A stretch of DNA of 64,000 nucleotides from Acrasis kona (GCA_026419775.2 JAOPGA020001408.1:1-64000), one strand, 5' to 3'. Counted from the stretch's first letter, positions 21,430 to 33,131 are shown. Program-made: numbers and translations. Notes: generated from the sequence alone by a model not told the origin.

Positions 21430-21965
21430 ATGACATTTGCTCGTTGTTTTACTTGTTGACAGGAAGCACTTTTGACAAACCACCCATTAGAATCAAGGTG
21501 GTGTGTGGCATGTCACCAAAATTCAGCTGGGGAAACAATATAGAGCGGACGCAGTTGAGAGATAAGGTCAGTATGGCCACGAGGGGAAGCGACATTCAAA
21601 ATGGATTATTCATACACATGGGAGGTTTGGTTACAACATTTATAATCGAGATGGAAAGCAAATCAAGAGGACCAAATCAAGCATCGGACCTTTTTGCTTG
21701 GTGAAGAATTGATTACGAAGCAGAGAAGCAAAGAACGAGAAATATCGAGCCATATCACTTTGAGACTCCATTCGGAGATGTAAAGATTAATCCAATGGAT
21801 TGCATTTCTGGTCCCGAATCTATTGACTATCGAGATTTCCAGAAAGATTATACAAGGAAGTGACGGATTTGATGCCATTGGAGCAGTTGAAGAGTATGGT
21901 GAACATCGTTGCTGATCCAAACAGGGATCGATACGCATGGAAGGGAGCATCGTTCGAACAAGAAT
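21430..21965 (+). other. Coding-like remnants of unknown identity
   Basis: Short open segments in different frames look protein-derived, for example ITHMGG-like text near 21615, NIEPYHFETPFGDVKINP at about 21745-21800 and LKSMVNIVADPNRDRYAWKG at 21885-21947 ending in TAA at 21963-21965. I could not join them with the short introns used elsewhere. The last piece faintly recalls actin-related protein C-termini. This is most likely the decayed remainder of one or more genes next to the oxygenase fragment. Confidence 0.3.
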
Positions 21966-21987
21966 AAACATATCATTAAAAATTGTT

Positions 21988-23848
21988 TTATTCGTCATCA
22001 ACTTGAGTTTCTGATTCGGTGGTTGGAACTGGTGCAAGCGCACTGGAGACAGCGTTTACTGTTGAAGCAGCAGCATTTACAGCAGCCTCGTACATGGATG
22101 ATAAAAGGCCCTTGGCTTGTACCTCTGCGTGTTCCACTTCAGTCTTGACGTCCAACTCTAATTTCTTTGGTGCAGTTACTGCTTGTAATTCTGCCTGCAC
22201 CAACTCCTTCTTGATGGCAGTCTCTGCGTTAGTGACCACCGCACCAGCTGGTAGATCGCTCTTTACCACGGTGACTGGCTTGATTTCAATACGTCTATCG
22301 ACGACAGGTTCCACTTCTGATTGCAGCTCTTGTAATAGCTTCTCCTTTGTCTCGATCACATCCTTCTCCAAATCTTGCTTGTGTGCTACCGTGATTGGTT
22401 TAACATCAATGTGTCTGACTGGTTCAGCAGCAGCTAGTTCTGCTTTTCTAGCCTCTTCTTTGGCCTTGTCGGCAGCGATCTTGGCCTCTAGCTCTACCTT
22501 GTCCAATTCGTGTTTGGCTTCTTCTTTGAGTTCTTCTGCCTTGTGTACGGCTGCATCGTAGGCATCCTGAGCCTTGTTTACTGCGATGACTGCACCGTCC
22601 TTGATGGCCTCTTTACCTACTTGTGCAGTGTTTGCAGTGGCATCCACAATCTTGTGAAGAGTCTCTGATTCTTTGATGGCCTCGACTGCTTGAACAGCCG
22701 CTCCAACTACGACTTCTGCTACTACTTGTGCTCCGTGTACGACTTCAACTGCAATGTCTTGAGCCTTGTGCGCTGCGTCGATCACCTTCTCTTTTCCACT
22801 TTCGTACACACCTGGTACGGCTTGTGCGACGTTGACTGCAGCCTCGGCAGTTGCGTTAGCTGCAATAGCGGTCGCATCAACTGCACCGGTTACTGCACCC
22901 TTGACAATATCCTTGGTGACCACTGCACCAGTTACTGCAGCGTTAGCGGTTGCATTGGCTGCATCTTTGACTGCGTCCTTGGTGACCACTGCACCAGTTA
23001 CTGCAGCATCGACTGTTGCGTTAACTGCATCTTTGACGGCGTCTTTTGTTACAACTGCAGCATTCACGGTTGCATCCTTAGTTGCAATGGCGGCATTTGC
23101 AGTTGTGTTGTAGGCGGTGTTGATGGCATCCTTGGTGGTTGCTGCGACAATGCCAGTCTTTGGAACATCTACAAGATCGACCTTTTGGATGAGTTCGTCT
23201 TGAACATCATGGTATTGGCTCCTTATAATGTTCTTCCTCATGTGCTCGACTTCAAGTTCACCAGTCTTTTGAATCAATTCTTCATTGGACGGCATGAAGT
23301 TGGTCCTTAACGATCTCTTTTTCATCTTGTTCGATTTGCTTCTCTAGGTTCTTGTTTACCTTGTTGATGGTTTTATCTAGTTCATTTTGTGCCTTTGAAA
23401 TGTCTGCCTCTAGTGAATGTTTAGCGACTGGTTGAGGTACAAGTTGTGGTGTGGGCTGTTGGGTGACGTTTGATTGTGGCGACAAAAGTTGTTGTTGTGC
23501 TACAAATGATTGTTGGGCGAATGCCTGTTGTTGTGGGGTTGATTGTTGGGCGATTGGTTGGGCGAATGCTTGTTGTTGAACTGGTTGTTGGTTCAAAACT
23601 GGTTGGGACTGTGTCAAGATTGGTTGTTGTACACCGGTCTGGTTCTGGAAATATTGGGTTTGAGAGGATGGTTGCTGTTGGAAGCCGGTACTTTGTGGCT
23701 GATCAAACAAGGATTGGGCCTGTTGTGCTAACAGGAGCTGTTCTTCAGTGTATTGTGGGACTTGGTATGAAACTTGTCCATTATTTGAGTATATGGGTTG
23801 CGCGGCGGCTCCAGGGATGATCGTAGGGTTAGTGAATGTGTTCTGCAT
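21988..23848 (-). CDS. Gln-rich plus Ala/Lys amphipathic-repeat protein (LEA/perilipin-like), possible +1 frameshift
   Basis: Two overlapping minus-strand frames appear to be one protein of about 620 aa. The first (23848..23282) is Gln/Pro/Ala-rich and ends in a coiled coil (KAQNELDKTINKVNKNLEKQ). The second (to 21988) holds long Ala/Thr/Val/Lys amphipathic repeats (AAVTGAVVTKDAVKDAANAT, repeated) and Glu/Lys helices, like LEA, perilipin or synuclein 11-mers that bind membranes or lipid droplets. At the join, reading CAA then skipping one T gives AVQ-EELIQK, which aligns without gaps to the internal repeat DVQDELIQK 35 residues later. A 46-nt intron with donor GTTAAG is the alternative but lacks a CTAAC-like branch site. 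Function is inferred from composition only. Confidence 0.7.
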
Positions 23849-24113
23849 GGTTGTTGTGATTTTATTTTTATATTCGTCGTTGGATTGATCTACCCTTTAT
23901 GTAGTTTAACCTTTCTATTAATCCGATCTTATAATAACACTCTTTAAATTATTAATAAGTTTAATTATATTTAGAAGGTACTGCATGTTGAATTATTGTC
24001 GAACGCCTCTTAATGGAATTCAGTGGCGTTTGAAGTGTCCCATTGACTTTGACAATAATCAACTGGTTCTATTTACAAATTTTGTAATGATAAATTTGAC
24101 CGAAATCAAATCC

Positions 24114-24965
24114 ATGAAGATACTCCATTGGAATATTTTAGACGGATGTGAAGATGTCCAACGCAGAAAGAGGTTGTTGTCTTCCATCAAACTACTCAAC
24201 TGCGATGTAGTTTGTTTGAACGAATTGAATGGTTGGCACGACAATAACACGATGAAGCAAATTTCCCTTTTATGTGGGTATAAGTATAATTTTGTTCTAA
24301 ATACCAGTCACTCTGGGCATTCTGTAGGCGTCATGTCTAAACTTGACTTTGAATTACACCAAACAAATCAAGATGAGTGTTCGGAAGACCGACCATTTTG
24401 GCATGGCTTATTACACATAAAAATAAAAGGTTCACCCGGACTACATCTATTCATAACCCACTTAACCCCCACCAGTGCGTTAAAAAGAATGAGAGAATGT
24501 GAGGAGATTGTAAAAAGAACAGATTCCGTCTCCGCGAACAACGAACCACTTTTGTTGCTTGGTGACCTCAACACTCTTTCTCCCCACGACTCTTCTCATT
24601 ATGATCAAAATTTATTAGTTCAATCCTTACTATCAAAATCAAACTCACAGTCCCTAACTGAAAAGTTTCTAAAGCACCAAGATGGAAAGATTGCCATAGA
24701 TTATGATCCGATGAACATATTGCTGTCACAGGGACAGCTTAAGGATCTCTCACATTGTTACTTTGATGGTAGATTCATGAGTACGGTTCCCACAAAGATG
24801 AATTATGATGCATCACATGCCACAGAAATGCGGTTGGATTATATTATGTGCAATCAAAAATATTCTGATTCATACTACAAGTCCACCATCATTCAGGTAT
24901 TGAAAGGAGATGAGTTTCAAATCACTTCAGATCACCTCCCATTGATGATCACTTTTGATTTATGA
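24114..24965 (+). CDS. Endonuclease/exonuclease/phosphatase-fold enzyme, 283 aa
   Basis: The EEP fold is clear: MKILHWNILDG start strand, DVVCLNELNG with the metal-binding Glu, HSVGVMSK, LFITHLTP, LLLGDLNTLSP with catalytic Asp/Asn, RLDYIM and ITSDHLPLM with the catalytic Asp-His. The start was set at 24114 because the fold begins there; in-frame Mets at 23985 and 24087 would add 43 or 9 residues without recognisable sequence. Substrate cannot be told: DNA repair nuclease, inositol phosphatase, sphingomyelinase and deadenylase members all share these motifs. It diverges from the repeat-protein gene at 23848. Confidence 0.82.
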   Translation: MKILHWNILDGCEDVQRRKRLLSSIKLLNCDVVCLNELNGWHDNNTMKQISLLCGYKYNFVLNTSHSGHSVGVMSKLDFELHQTNQDECSEDRPFWHGLLHIKIKGSPGLHLFITHLTPTSALKRMRECEEIVKRTDSVSANNEPLLLLGDLNTLSPHDSSHYDQNLLVQSLLSKSNSQSLTEKFLKHQDGKIAIDYDPMNILLSQGQLKDLSHCYFDGRFMSTVPTKMNYDASHATEMRLDYIMCNQKYSDSYYKSTIIQVLKGDEFQITSDHLPLMITFDL

Positions 24966-25187
24966 AGCGCCTAGTTCGTACCTTTTGAAATTATAAAGAA
25001 TCAAGATTGATTGTAGGATAAATAAAAAATCTTGGGTTGTAATCGTTTATTTCAGGATGCAACATCGGAATCGATTTTAGGAGAATGTTTCCCGAGGGAT
25101 ATACAAATATAATCAAATCCCGCGGTTATCCAATTCAATAAACATCTCAATCAGTTGACAACGACAATTTCACTTTTATAAATAATC

Positions 25188-26055
25188 ATGAACCGTACGA
25201 TCATTGCGTTACTCATTGCCATCATCGCCACTGTGACCATCGCTGACCAGAAGATTGGTGTGCCAGTCTTGATTGGTCCAAACTTCTGGAACATTCGTGG
25301 TAATTTTAGAGTCATGGCTGTTGTTAACATTCGTAAGTCTTTTAGAAGATTCAAATCTAATTACTCTAGATACTCAAATGTCTGTTATCAAGCTACCAAA
25401 CGGAAAATTCCTAATTGTAGATACTATTGATTTAACTAGCGATTTAAAGAGTGCTTTGGACAGAATGACCAACAATGGAGCCAACATTGAGGCGATCATT
25501 GGTGTACATCCCTTCCACACCACATACTTCAAAGCATTCTATGATGCATACCCAACAGTTCCATTCTATGGTACTCCAAGACATTTAAGAGTAGTTAAGG
25601 ACATTCCATGGAAGGGTGACCTAAATCAACAGAACATTAGAAACAAGTGGAATCCCGATGTTGAAATTAGACTACCAGCCGGCGCTGAGTTCGTCAACCC
25701 TCAACCAGAAGACAACCACTTCAACAGTGCATGGTTATTCCACAAACCAAGCAGAACCATGCATATTGATGACACAGTCATCTACGCCGACGAGGACAGC
25801 TTAGTTCTCAAAATCTTCGGCATCAAGAAGGGAGACATGATTTTCCACCCCAAGATTGATCCTGGACTCTACAACTACCCAGCCGCTCCTTTCGAATTCA
25901 GAGATTGGGTATTGAAGGTAATCAAGGATTGGGACTTTGATAACATTGTTTGTGCTCATCTTGGAAACAAGCTTGGAGGTGCCAAGCTCAAGCTCAACCA
26001 GACAGTAACTGCTGCAGAGCCCCTTTTCAGAAAGTTAAGCGAGAAGAGAAAGTAA
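25188..26055 (+). CDS. Secreted metallo-hydrolase-like protein (DUF4336-like), 276 aa
   Basis: Two exons, 25188..25332 and 25370..26055, with a 37-nt intron carrying CTAAT. A signal peptide (MNRTIIALLIAIIATVTIA) leads into a domain with features of the metallo-beta-lactamase-like fold: FLIVDTIDLT, IIGVHPFHTTYFKAFYDAYP, FYGTPRH, HIDDTVIYAD and CAHLGNK near the end. The HPFH and late CAH resemble metal ligands, but the full HxHxDH motif is not present. DUF4336-type proteins are the nearest I know. The secreted or lysosomal location is from the signal peptide. Confidence 0.65.
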
Positions 26056-26188
26056 TAAAACTATTCTTTACAAAACATCAATCAATGTCTCTTTTTGTAT
26101 CTATTGCCAACCAAACAATACTGATTTGATGAACCGTAAAATAAAAAATGGTATAAATGGACAAGAATGAAATTAGGCAAAAACAAAA

Positions 26189-26839
26189 ATGCCTGCAAAA
26201 GCAACAGCAAACGATACCGTCTATGCGAGGAATGTGCAGAACATGTCATGTCTGGGCAAGAAGGTTTCTGATGAGACCACATCCCTGATGCCAGCCCAAC
26301 ATCCAGTGGATAGATACATTAGGAATCAGTACAAGTGGTCCAAACGATTTGGTGCCATCCTTGCTATATCGAACACTTTTCTTTTGGTGTTGATTTGCCT
26401 TATGACAGCAATTGTTACAGTGTTGTTAGAGTATAGAGATACTGGGTCAATAACGGTAACTCAACAAGAAGAATACGTGTTCCCCCAATATGATAGAGCT
26501 ATGGAGATTAGTTGTATAATAAGTACCATTCTACTTTCAATTGTTCTAATGGTGGGTATTACATCAAATCTGTCACCACCATATATACAAGTTATACTTT
26601 CATGGGTGTATCTTTTATTATACTCGATCGTTGCCCCACTACATTTGACCATTACTGTGTTATACTTCATCATTATAAAGGATTCATGGATTCTTACGTT
26701 CTTTATTACTTTGTTAGGATCAGCCATCGCATGGATTTTTCTCTGTTCATTATGCAGAGTTGTTGCTGTTACTTTTGAACATAGAAGAGCAGCAAAAATA
26801 CACATTAAGAGCAACATGTTCACACTGCAATCATTTTAG
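26189..26839 (+). CDS. Four-helix membrane protein, 216 aa
   Basis: Single exon. A soluble N-terminus of about 52 residues is followed by about four hydrophobic segments near residues 55-80 (FGAILAISNTFLLVLICLM), 108-128 (ISCIISTILLSIVLMVGI), 135-162 and 168-192. A short basic cytoplasmic tail ends the protein (FEHRRAAKIHIKSN). No family was recognised. It is tetraspanin-like in topology but lacks the CCG loop motif. Confidence 0.65.
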   Translation: MPAKATANDTVYARNVQNMSCLGKKVSDETTSLMPAQHPVDRYIRNQYKWSKRFGAILAISNTFLLVLICLMTAIVTVLLEYRDTGSITVTQQEEYVFPQYDRAMEISCIISTILLSIVLMVGITSNLSPPYIQVILSWVYLLLYSIVAPLHLTITVLYFIIIKDSWILTFFITLLGSAIAWIFLCSLCRVVAVTFEHRRAAKIHIKSNMFTLQSF

Positions 26840-27060
26840 GCTTTTAGGAACAACACTGTACATTATATAATCTATTATAGAAATAAATAGATTTGTTTTA
26901 TTTAGATAGATTACTTCCATAAGGATATGTGTAGATCTTACTTTGGTTGAGTAAATTACAATCCAAACAATACTTCAGAAAGCAACTGGAAATTGAATGT
27001 CTATTTTTATTACAGACATCCTATAAATCTGGTGCTTTAAATCATAATTAAACAAACAAA

Positions 27061-28244
27061 ATGGATGCATTCCAAGAGGAGTTAGGATTCATCAAATCTT
27101 CTCTACAGGGATGGAGTCAAGTGAAATGTAGTGACGTAAAGTTTGAAGTTTGTGGAATGGGGAACTCCAGACAAACATACAGGGTTGTTGACCAAAGTAA
27201 AATGTAAGAGCATTTTTAGAATAATTGACAATGACCTATAGATCTTCCCCCAACCCAATTATACTCAGGAAGTTTATAAGAGAACCCGAGGCCAGAGAAC
27301 TCACATCATTTGAGAAGATGAGTTCTGCTGGACTGGGGCCAAAGATACTCGCTTCTGATACAGAGAAGGGACTGAGGATTGAGCAATATTTCAACTCTCG
27401 AAACATGTTGAATTACGAAATTAATCAAAAAAATTATAGAAGAAAGTTAGCATCAAAGTTGGCATCAGTACATTTACTAGGGAGTTTAAAAGCAGGTACA
27501 AGGAAATCTTATATCGACGCAGCGGTTGATAGATTTTTGAATGATGCAGTTGACAATTGCGACCCCAATAAATATGAAGATGAGCAGAGCGTTCAAACTG
27601 TAAATCAGTTAAGGTACTTATTTACCCCAACAGAAATTGAGTTTGTGTTAAACCTTGTACGTCCGCTCAATCTTGTTTGGTCTCACAATGACATTTGGAC
27701 TGGAAATATACTCGTGACTGGTAACGATTCGAATTTATAAATATTTAATGAAATTTAGAGCCGGATGATCAAGTTTTGGTGATCGACTATGAGGTGACAG
27801 ACTATAACTTTAGAGGTTATGATATTGGTAAATTGATGATGGAAGTCCTTTATTCAGTAAGGTGCATGTATTATATTGATTTGTAACGTTGACAAGAGAC
27901 ATGAAGGAAGTCCTCACTATGACTTTCTCTCCGTCGACAATCTTCCCTCCAAAGAAGACATGATTGACTTTATGAAATGTTATCTTTTAGCAGCGGAGGG
28001 TCACAGCATCGTTGATAACAATGATCAAGAAATCGAGGACAAGTCAAAGCTCATCAGTAACTTTGAAGAGAAGGTCACAGAACTATACAAGGAGGTAGAA
28101 ATTGGATTATTGTGTGCTGGATTTTACTCTGCAATTCTTGGAATGTGGATTGGTAGAAAAATCACTTCGATGGATTTTATCTTGTTCGCCAAGCACGGAG
28201 AGATTATGTACGCTGAATTCAAAAAGCGCTTTTTTAAAGAATAG
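27061..28244 (+). CDS. Choline/ethanolamine kinase
   Basis: Four exons: 27061..27203, 27242..27720, 27759..27856 and 27897..28244; introns 38, 38 and 40 nt; 355 aa. The choline kinase catalytic motif LVWSHNDIWTGNIL (Brenner-type HxDxxxxN) and the metal-binding IDYEVTDYNFRGYDIG are intact. The protein phosphorylates choline and/or ethanolamine, the first step of the Kennedy pathway for phosphatidylcholine and phosphatidylethanolamine. Substrate choice is not evident. Its stop lies only 14 nt from the stop of the convergent uS9m gene. Confidence 0.92.
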
Positions 28245-28258
28245 ATTTATCAAACAAC

Positions 28259-30677
28259 TTAACGTCTCACCCATTGGAACTTGGCACGTGCCTTTCTTTG
28301 ACCTGGCTTCTTTCTCTCCACCTTTCTCATGTCTCTTCTCATGAGTCCTGCCTTTAATAACGCCTTTCCATAACCAGGTACAAAAGAGCCCAATGCTCTC
28401 GAAACAGCCAATCGAACAGCTTCTGACTGACCAGTCGTACCACCACCCTTGACCGTAACCTTGATATCGAACTGACTAAAACTATTCGTCAACAACAAGG
28501 GCTGGGCGATGGTCTTCAAATCAAATCGATCAAAGTAATCAAGGTGATTCTTTCCATTCACCAAAAACACACCGTTACCAGGTTGTACCCTGGCCAGCGC
28601 ATGACAAGACTTTCTCCTGCCCACTCCAGTGGATTTACCACCCTTAATTTTAGGACTGTAAGCGCTGCCCAAATCAGTCCTCGGCTTTTTTTTATTTTCG
28701 TAGCTATGAATGGGATACAGCACATCGTACAAGAACTCGTAATCATTTCTATATTCACCTGCCTCCATGTGAGCAGCGTTCCTGTTTACTTGATCGAACT
28801 GTTGCTTGTTGATCTTTCGCTGCGTCAACAGCGTCAACGAATCCAACACGCCAACCATCTTTGGACGTGGCTTGCCTATGAATTCAGCTAATCGATAAAT
28901 GGTGCTCATGGTATTGTTGGTGGCACTGTCGGTCACCAGTTGCTTGCTCCTCTCCAATCCGTCGTTGGCCTTGACTCCCGTTTTGATCTTTTCTCTCACG
29001 CTGGGCTTGTTTGCCACTCTGTTGATGAATCCTCTCTTCGATTGATACTTGCCCACCACCTTCAACACTCGATCCACAATTCTCTCCAGTCGAAGAGGAT
29101 TGATCTGAGTGTACATTTTTTCTAATCTCTTCAAGATTACATTCTTGTCGTATCCAGAGTAGGCCGATCCAGATGCACCGCCCAATCGAGTCCACATGTA
29201 CGCCAACGTTTCGTCCTTGAACGCACCGTCGCGTTCCTTTGCAGAGTGGTACAACAGGCGATTCATCAATCCCCACGTGGGATCGTCCATCAGGTATGGT
29301 TTGTAGCGAGCCAACAGCACTGGATCTAATCCAGTCCTGTCAATGTTTTCTGAATCCAACAAGAATCGCTCGTCTGGATTCAAGTGTTCGTCGTCCAAAT
29401 GATCCAACGACAAATCATCCTCTTCCAACATGTTGTGCGCTAATCTCCTCTTGTATAATTCGGAGATTGGATCGATGGGTTCGCATAGTGGATTCAATTG
29501 TCGCAATTCGTCCAATCCTGGAGATTGTACATGTGGTTCGAATCGATTGGTGATTGGAGTGGATACAATGTTGTCGAAATTCTGCTCCACGAAATCCAAC
29601 ATGTTGCCGTTGTAATCCAAGCGCATGTTTTGTCTGAAAAAGATTGAGTATTGGCCCAGATTGTGATAAATGTAATCCTTGAGCACATCAGAGATGATGG
29701 ATCCTTCCCTGGTGCGTGCTATTCGCATGTATTCCTTTAATAAACGTTTGGGGATGATTTCTTCTTTTGCGTTGAGATCCGGCATGTCGATGATTTCTGA
29801 TCTTAAGGCCTTCAAATAACCATAATCCTACATGATTAGCTCGTGACGAATGATCATCTTACCGCATCTCTTCTTAATTGTGCAAATTCCCATGGTTCCA
29901 AGATGCGTTCCACACCTGCAACGCTGGAGTAACTTCCGAGCAAATCAACTTCCCTCTCCAACAAGGCTAATGGATCTGCTTCGCCCATCAACAATGCTCT
30001 CGTGTAGAAGCTGTAGAATTGATCATCGGTGTATGCAAACTTTGGATCCTCTTTACGTAAATCTACAAGTGTTTGTTTGACTTGTTCGAACAATTTCTTG
30101 CTTCCTAATTTTTCTACATATACTTGTTCGCGGTTTACTCTGCAAAGATTAGTGTGAATTGATGCATTATTGTATTTACACGTATGGCATCTTGTGCCTG
30201 ATGCTATCGTTGACGTGGGCCTTGATTAATCTGTTTTCGATGCCATCAATGAGTTTTCTTCCGTTGGTGTATGGATCTCTGCCTTGAAATTGAATGGCTT
30301 GAAGGAAATTTCTTCATCACGTGTCATTTTTCTATCGGCAGCAGTGAGTAGTTGTTTAACGTTGCTTCTTTTGTCATCATAGTCTTCTGGGCGAGGATCA
30401 AGAAGGCCCAATTTAGGGGCGTGGGTTTGACTCAAAATCAAGTCCTAAAGTGGAATATTCAACACATGAAAAATGTCAAAAAACATACTTCTTGACCAAT
30501 GCGCAAACTAGATAGAGAAATGTTTGGGTCATCCTCAAGATCAATCTCCATCGACAACTCTTGTAAAAGATTATCAGTGTCGGTCTTGTTTTTAGGCGTA
30601 GGTGTCTCGAGGGTAGAGTATCTATATATTGGTGCCCTCCGTGAGCAGTGACGGAAAATCAACCTGTTCATCATCAT
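28259..30677 (-). CDS. MRPS9: Mitochondrial small-subunit ribosomal protein uS9m with very long N-terminal region
   Basis: Five exons: 30677..30489, 30444..30321, 30282..30180, 30139..29863 and 29827..28259; introns 44, 38, 40 and 35 nt; about 753 aa. The C-terminal 130 residues are uS9: VKGGGTTGQSEAVRLAVSRA, PGYGKALLKAGLMRRD and the basic terminus QRKARAKFQWVRR that reaches the P site. The N-terminus is Arg-rich (NRLIFRHCSRRAPIYRYS), a mitochondrial presequence. The 600-residue region between is far longer than in bacteria or animals and is helical and charged. The 38-nt intron in the middle is needed: reading through it closes the frame. Confidence 0.88.
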
Positions 30678-30735
30678 ATCACGTGTGAATATACAAGTTG
30701 ACAGTAATTACAAAAAAAATAAATTTATTACAAAA

Positions 30736-32672
30736 TTATTTAGTCTTGCTATAAATGATTGGTTTGTAGCTACAAGAAGGTTAGAACAATACAAACACAA
30801 CACATACTTTGGTTCCCACATCCTCTCCGCCACATACTTTTTCAAATCAATATTCTCTTCATGGAACTGATCTCTAAGGCTTCTATCCGCCAATCCAGCC
30901 TCTATGGCCTCCAAAGCAACAGCAGCAGCAACCTCAATGGTCACGCTCCTTATATCGGCCACATCAGGGTATATATACCCTTGCTGCAAGCGATCAGCAG
31001 GGACCGAATTAGCCAAGGCCTTACTCGCCTCGTGGAACATTTTACTGGTTATTCTTTTGCTTCCGGCCACAATCGAACCCAGTCCTACTCCTGGGAAGAT
31101 GAACATGTTATTTCCTTGACTGGTAGGATACGTTCTTCCATTCAAAACAACTTCTGCGAATGGACTTCCAGATGCAAACACTGCCTTGCCTTCGGTCCAT
31201 GTGTAAATTTGTTCTGCAGTGGCCTCGCTCTGACTGGTTGGATTGCTTAGTGGAAAGATGATTGGTCTATCCACATGTTTGGACATTTCTCTAATGGTCT
31301 CTTCTTTGAAAAGACCTCCAATTCCAGATATTCCCAACAAAATGGTTGGCTTTACTCTTTTTACAGTTTCGTATAAGCTCAATCCCTCCTCCATATCGTC
31401 GCGTACTTGAGCAAATGGCGTTTGTTCTCTTGTTAATACTTTTCTTGCGCTCGTGATGAGACCGTCCTTGTCGCACAAGTAAAAGTTTTTTAACTACATT
31501 GGTGAGATGATGCGAATGAATGAATGCTTACGGATGTCAAATCATCCGCTCCTTCTTTTCTCATTGCATTTGCAATGGCATTAACGACACCCAATCCAGC
31601 TGCACCTGCACCAGCCACGACCACTCTTTGATTTTGTAAATCAGAGAAGGATTGGTTGGAGGCTCTAAGTGCATTCAAAACACCACTCACGATCACGCTG
31701 CCTGTTCCTTGAATGTCGTCGTTGAAAGTCAAGAATCTGTTCTTGTACTTGTCGAGGATCTTTGGTGCCTTGTCTGGTGTGAAATCTTCGAATTGAATCA
31801 ACACGTTGGGCCAACGACTCGTCACGGCGTCCATGAACTCCTCCACAATTTCATAATACTCATCTCCGGTGATGCGTTTGCGATTGATTCCAAGGTAGAA
31901 TGGATCATTTAGTAGGTTCTCATTATTGGTTCCCACATCAATCATGCACGGAAGGACTCTTCCAGGATTAATTCCCCCAGCAGCAACGTACAATGATAGC
32001 TTTCCAATTGGAATGCCCATTCCGTTTGCACCAAGATCGCCCAAACCAAGAATGCGACCACCATCCTGAAGAATGTTGTGTTAGTGGAAATGAAAAAAAG
32101 TAAATTACAGTGACAACAACGACATCGACGTGCTCAACTGGGTAATTATAAACCATTGCTCTCATTTCGCCACGATCCTCGGCACTGAAGTACATGCCTC
32201 TTGCACGTTGGAAAATGGTTGCAAAAGATTGACAGGCTTTGCCCACTGTTGGGGTATAGATGATTGGTGCCATGTCCTTAATGTTGGAGGCTAAAACATG
32301 GTAGAACAACGTTTCGTTTCGATCCTGTAGTTGTACCAAAAACAGGTATTTGTCGATATCATCTGTGAGAGTGTTGTATCTGGCCATGATGCGTCTTGCT
32401 TGAATCTTCATGTCCAAAGAGCGTGGCGGGAGCAATCCTCTCAACAACAAGCGATCCTTCTCAGTTCGGTTGAAACCTATTGGTTATTTTAGTTGAGGTT
32501 GTGATTTACCTGTTCCCTTGTTCATTAATGGATCGTGGATAACATCATAGCCGGTTTGGGTTGTAAAGATCGCAGTCGGAGTATAATCAGTGTGTTCTGA
32601 TGGATAGAAACGTAGTTGCTGAGCACTGCGTACGACAGTACTGCATCTCTTCAAACATCTATGGCCTATCAT
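30736..32672 (-). CDS. Malic enzyme, mitochondrial
   Basis: Five exons: 32672..32510, 32476..32109, 32065..31532, 31493..30808 and 30769..30736; introns 33, 43, 38 and 38 nt; 594 aa. The start at 32672 gives an Arg/Ser presequence (MIGHRCLKRCSTVVRSAQQL). Malic enzyme blocks are complete: IIYTPTVGKACQ, DGGRILGLGDLGANGMGIPI, TFNDDIQGTGSVI (metal site), GAGAAGLG (dinucleotide site) and PLSNPTSQSEATAEQ. It converts malate to pyruvate and CO2. NAD versus NADP preference is not certain. The tiny last exon restores the usual MWEPxYxP ending; unspliced, the frame runs into unrelated sequence. It lies 58 nt upstream of the uS9m start, same strand. Confidence 0.93.
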
Positions 32673-33131
32673 TAGGTTGTTCTTTACAAATGAAGGTGAA
32701 GGTGAAGACAAACAATGTTAGTTGACTATGCACACGATGATTATGATGCATCAGGTAGAATAGGCCTGAACCGGTCATCAATTATCAGAATTGGGATTGC
32801 ATCTAATAGAAAGCAAACACGATTCAGGACGTCCGAGTTAAATTGCAACAATAAGTTTACTGCCTCAACCAAATAAATGAATTTAAAAATCATAATGCTA
32901 TCCAATACATTCACAAATGCACAAGAATTTTCTATTATCTCATTTGTTTGTAATTTACTTTGAACCCTTCCAATTATCTGATCAGATTCATATTATAATC
33001 AATATAAGGAAAAATAGGTTGCCTTTCATGTAATTTATCTGTCTCAACAAGTGATTGACACCTTGTTGATTGAGCACCATGTCAGAAAACGAAGCTTCTA
33101 AAAAATTACAAAAATCACTCACAACTCCGCG
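32673..33131. promoter_or_regulatory. Divergent intergenic region between malic enzyme and GPR180-like genes
   Basis: About 460 bp, the longest gap between intact genes in the right two-thirds of the window. It is AT-rich, with no open frame or RNA gene I can see. It must hold both promoters; no specific motif is called. Confidence 0.5.

Noticed and set aside
22019-23820. Long plus-strand open frames rich in Ala/Ser/Thr or Cys
   Set aside because: Antisense shadows of the repetitive Ala/Lys/Gln-rich gene on the minus strand.
30180-30444. Apparent frameshift in the second exon of uS9m
   Set aside because: A 38-nt intron, 30320..30283, in correct phase restores the frame and produces RRDPYTNGRKL; no shift is needed.
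30736-30807. Unusual hydrophobic C-terminus of malic enzyme
   Set aside because: Produced by reading into a 38-nt intron; splicing gives the usual MWEPxYxP ending.
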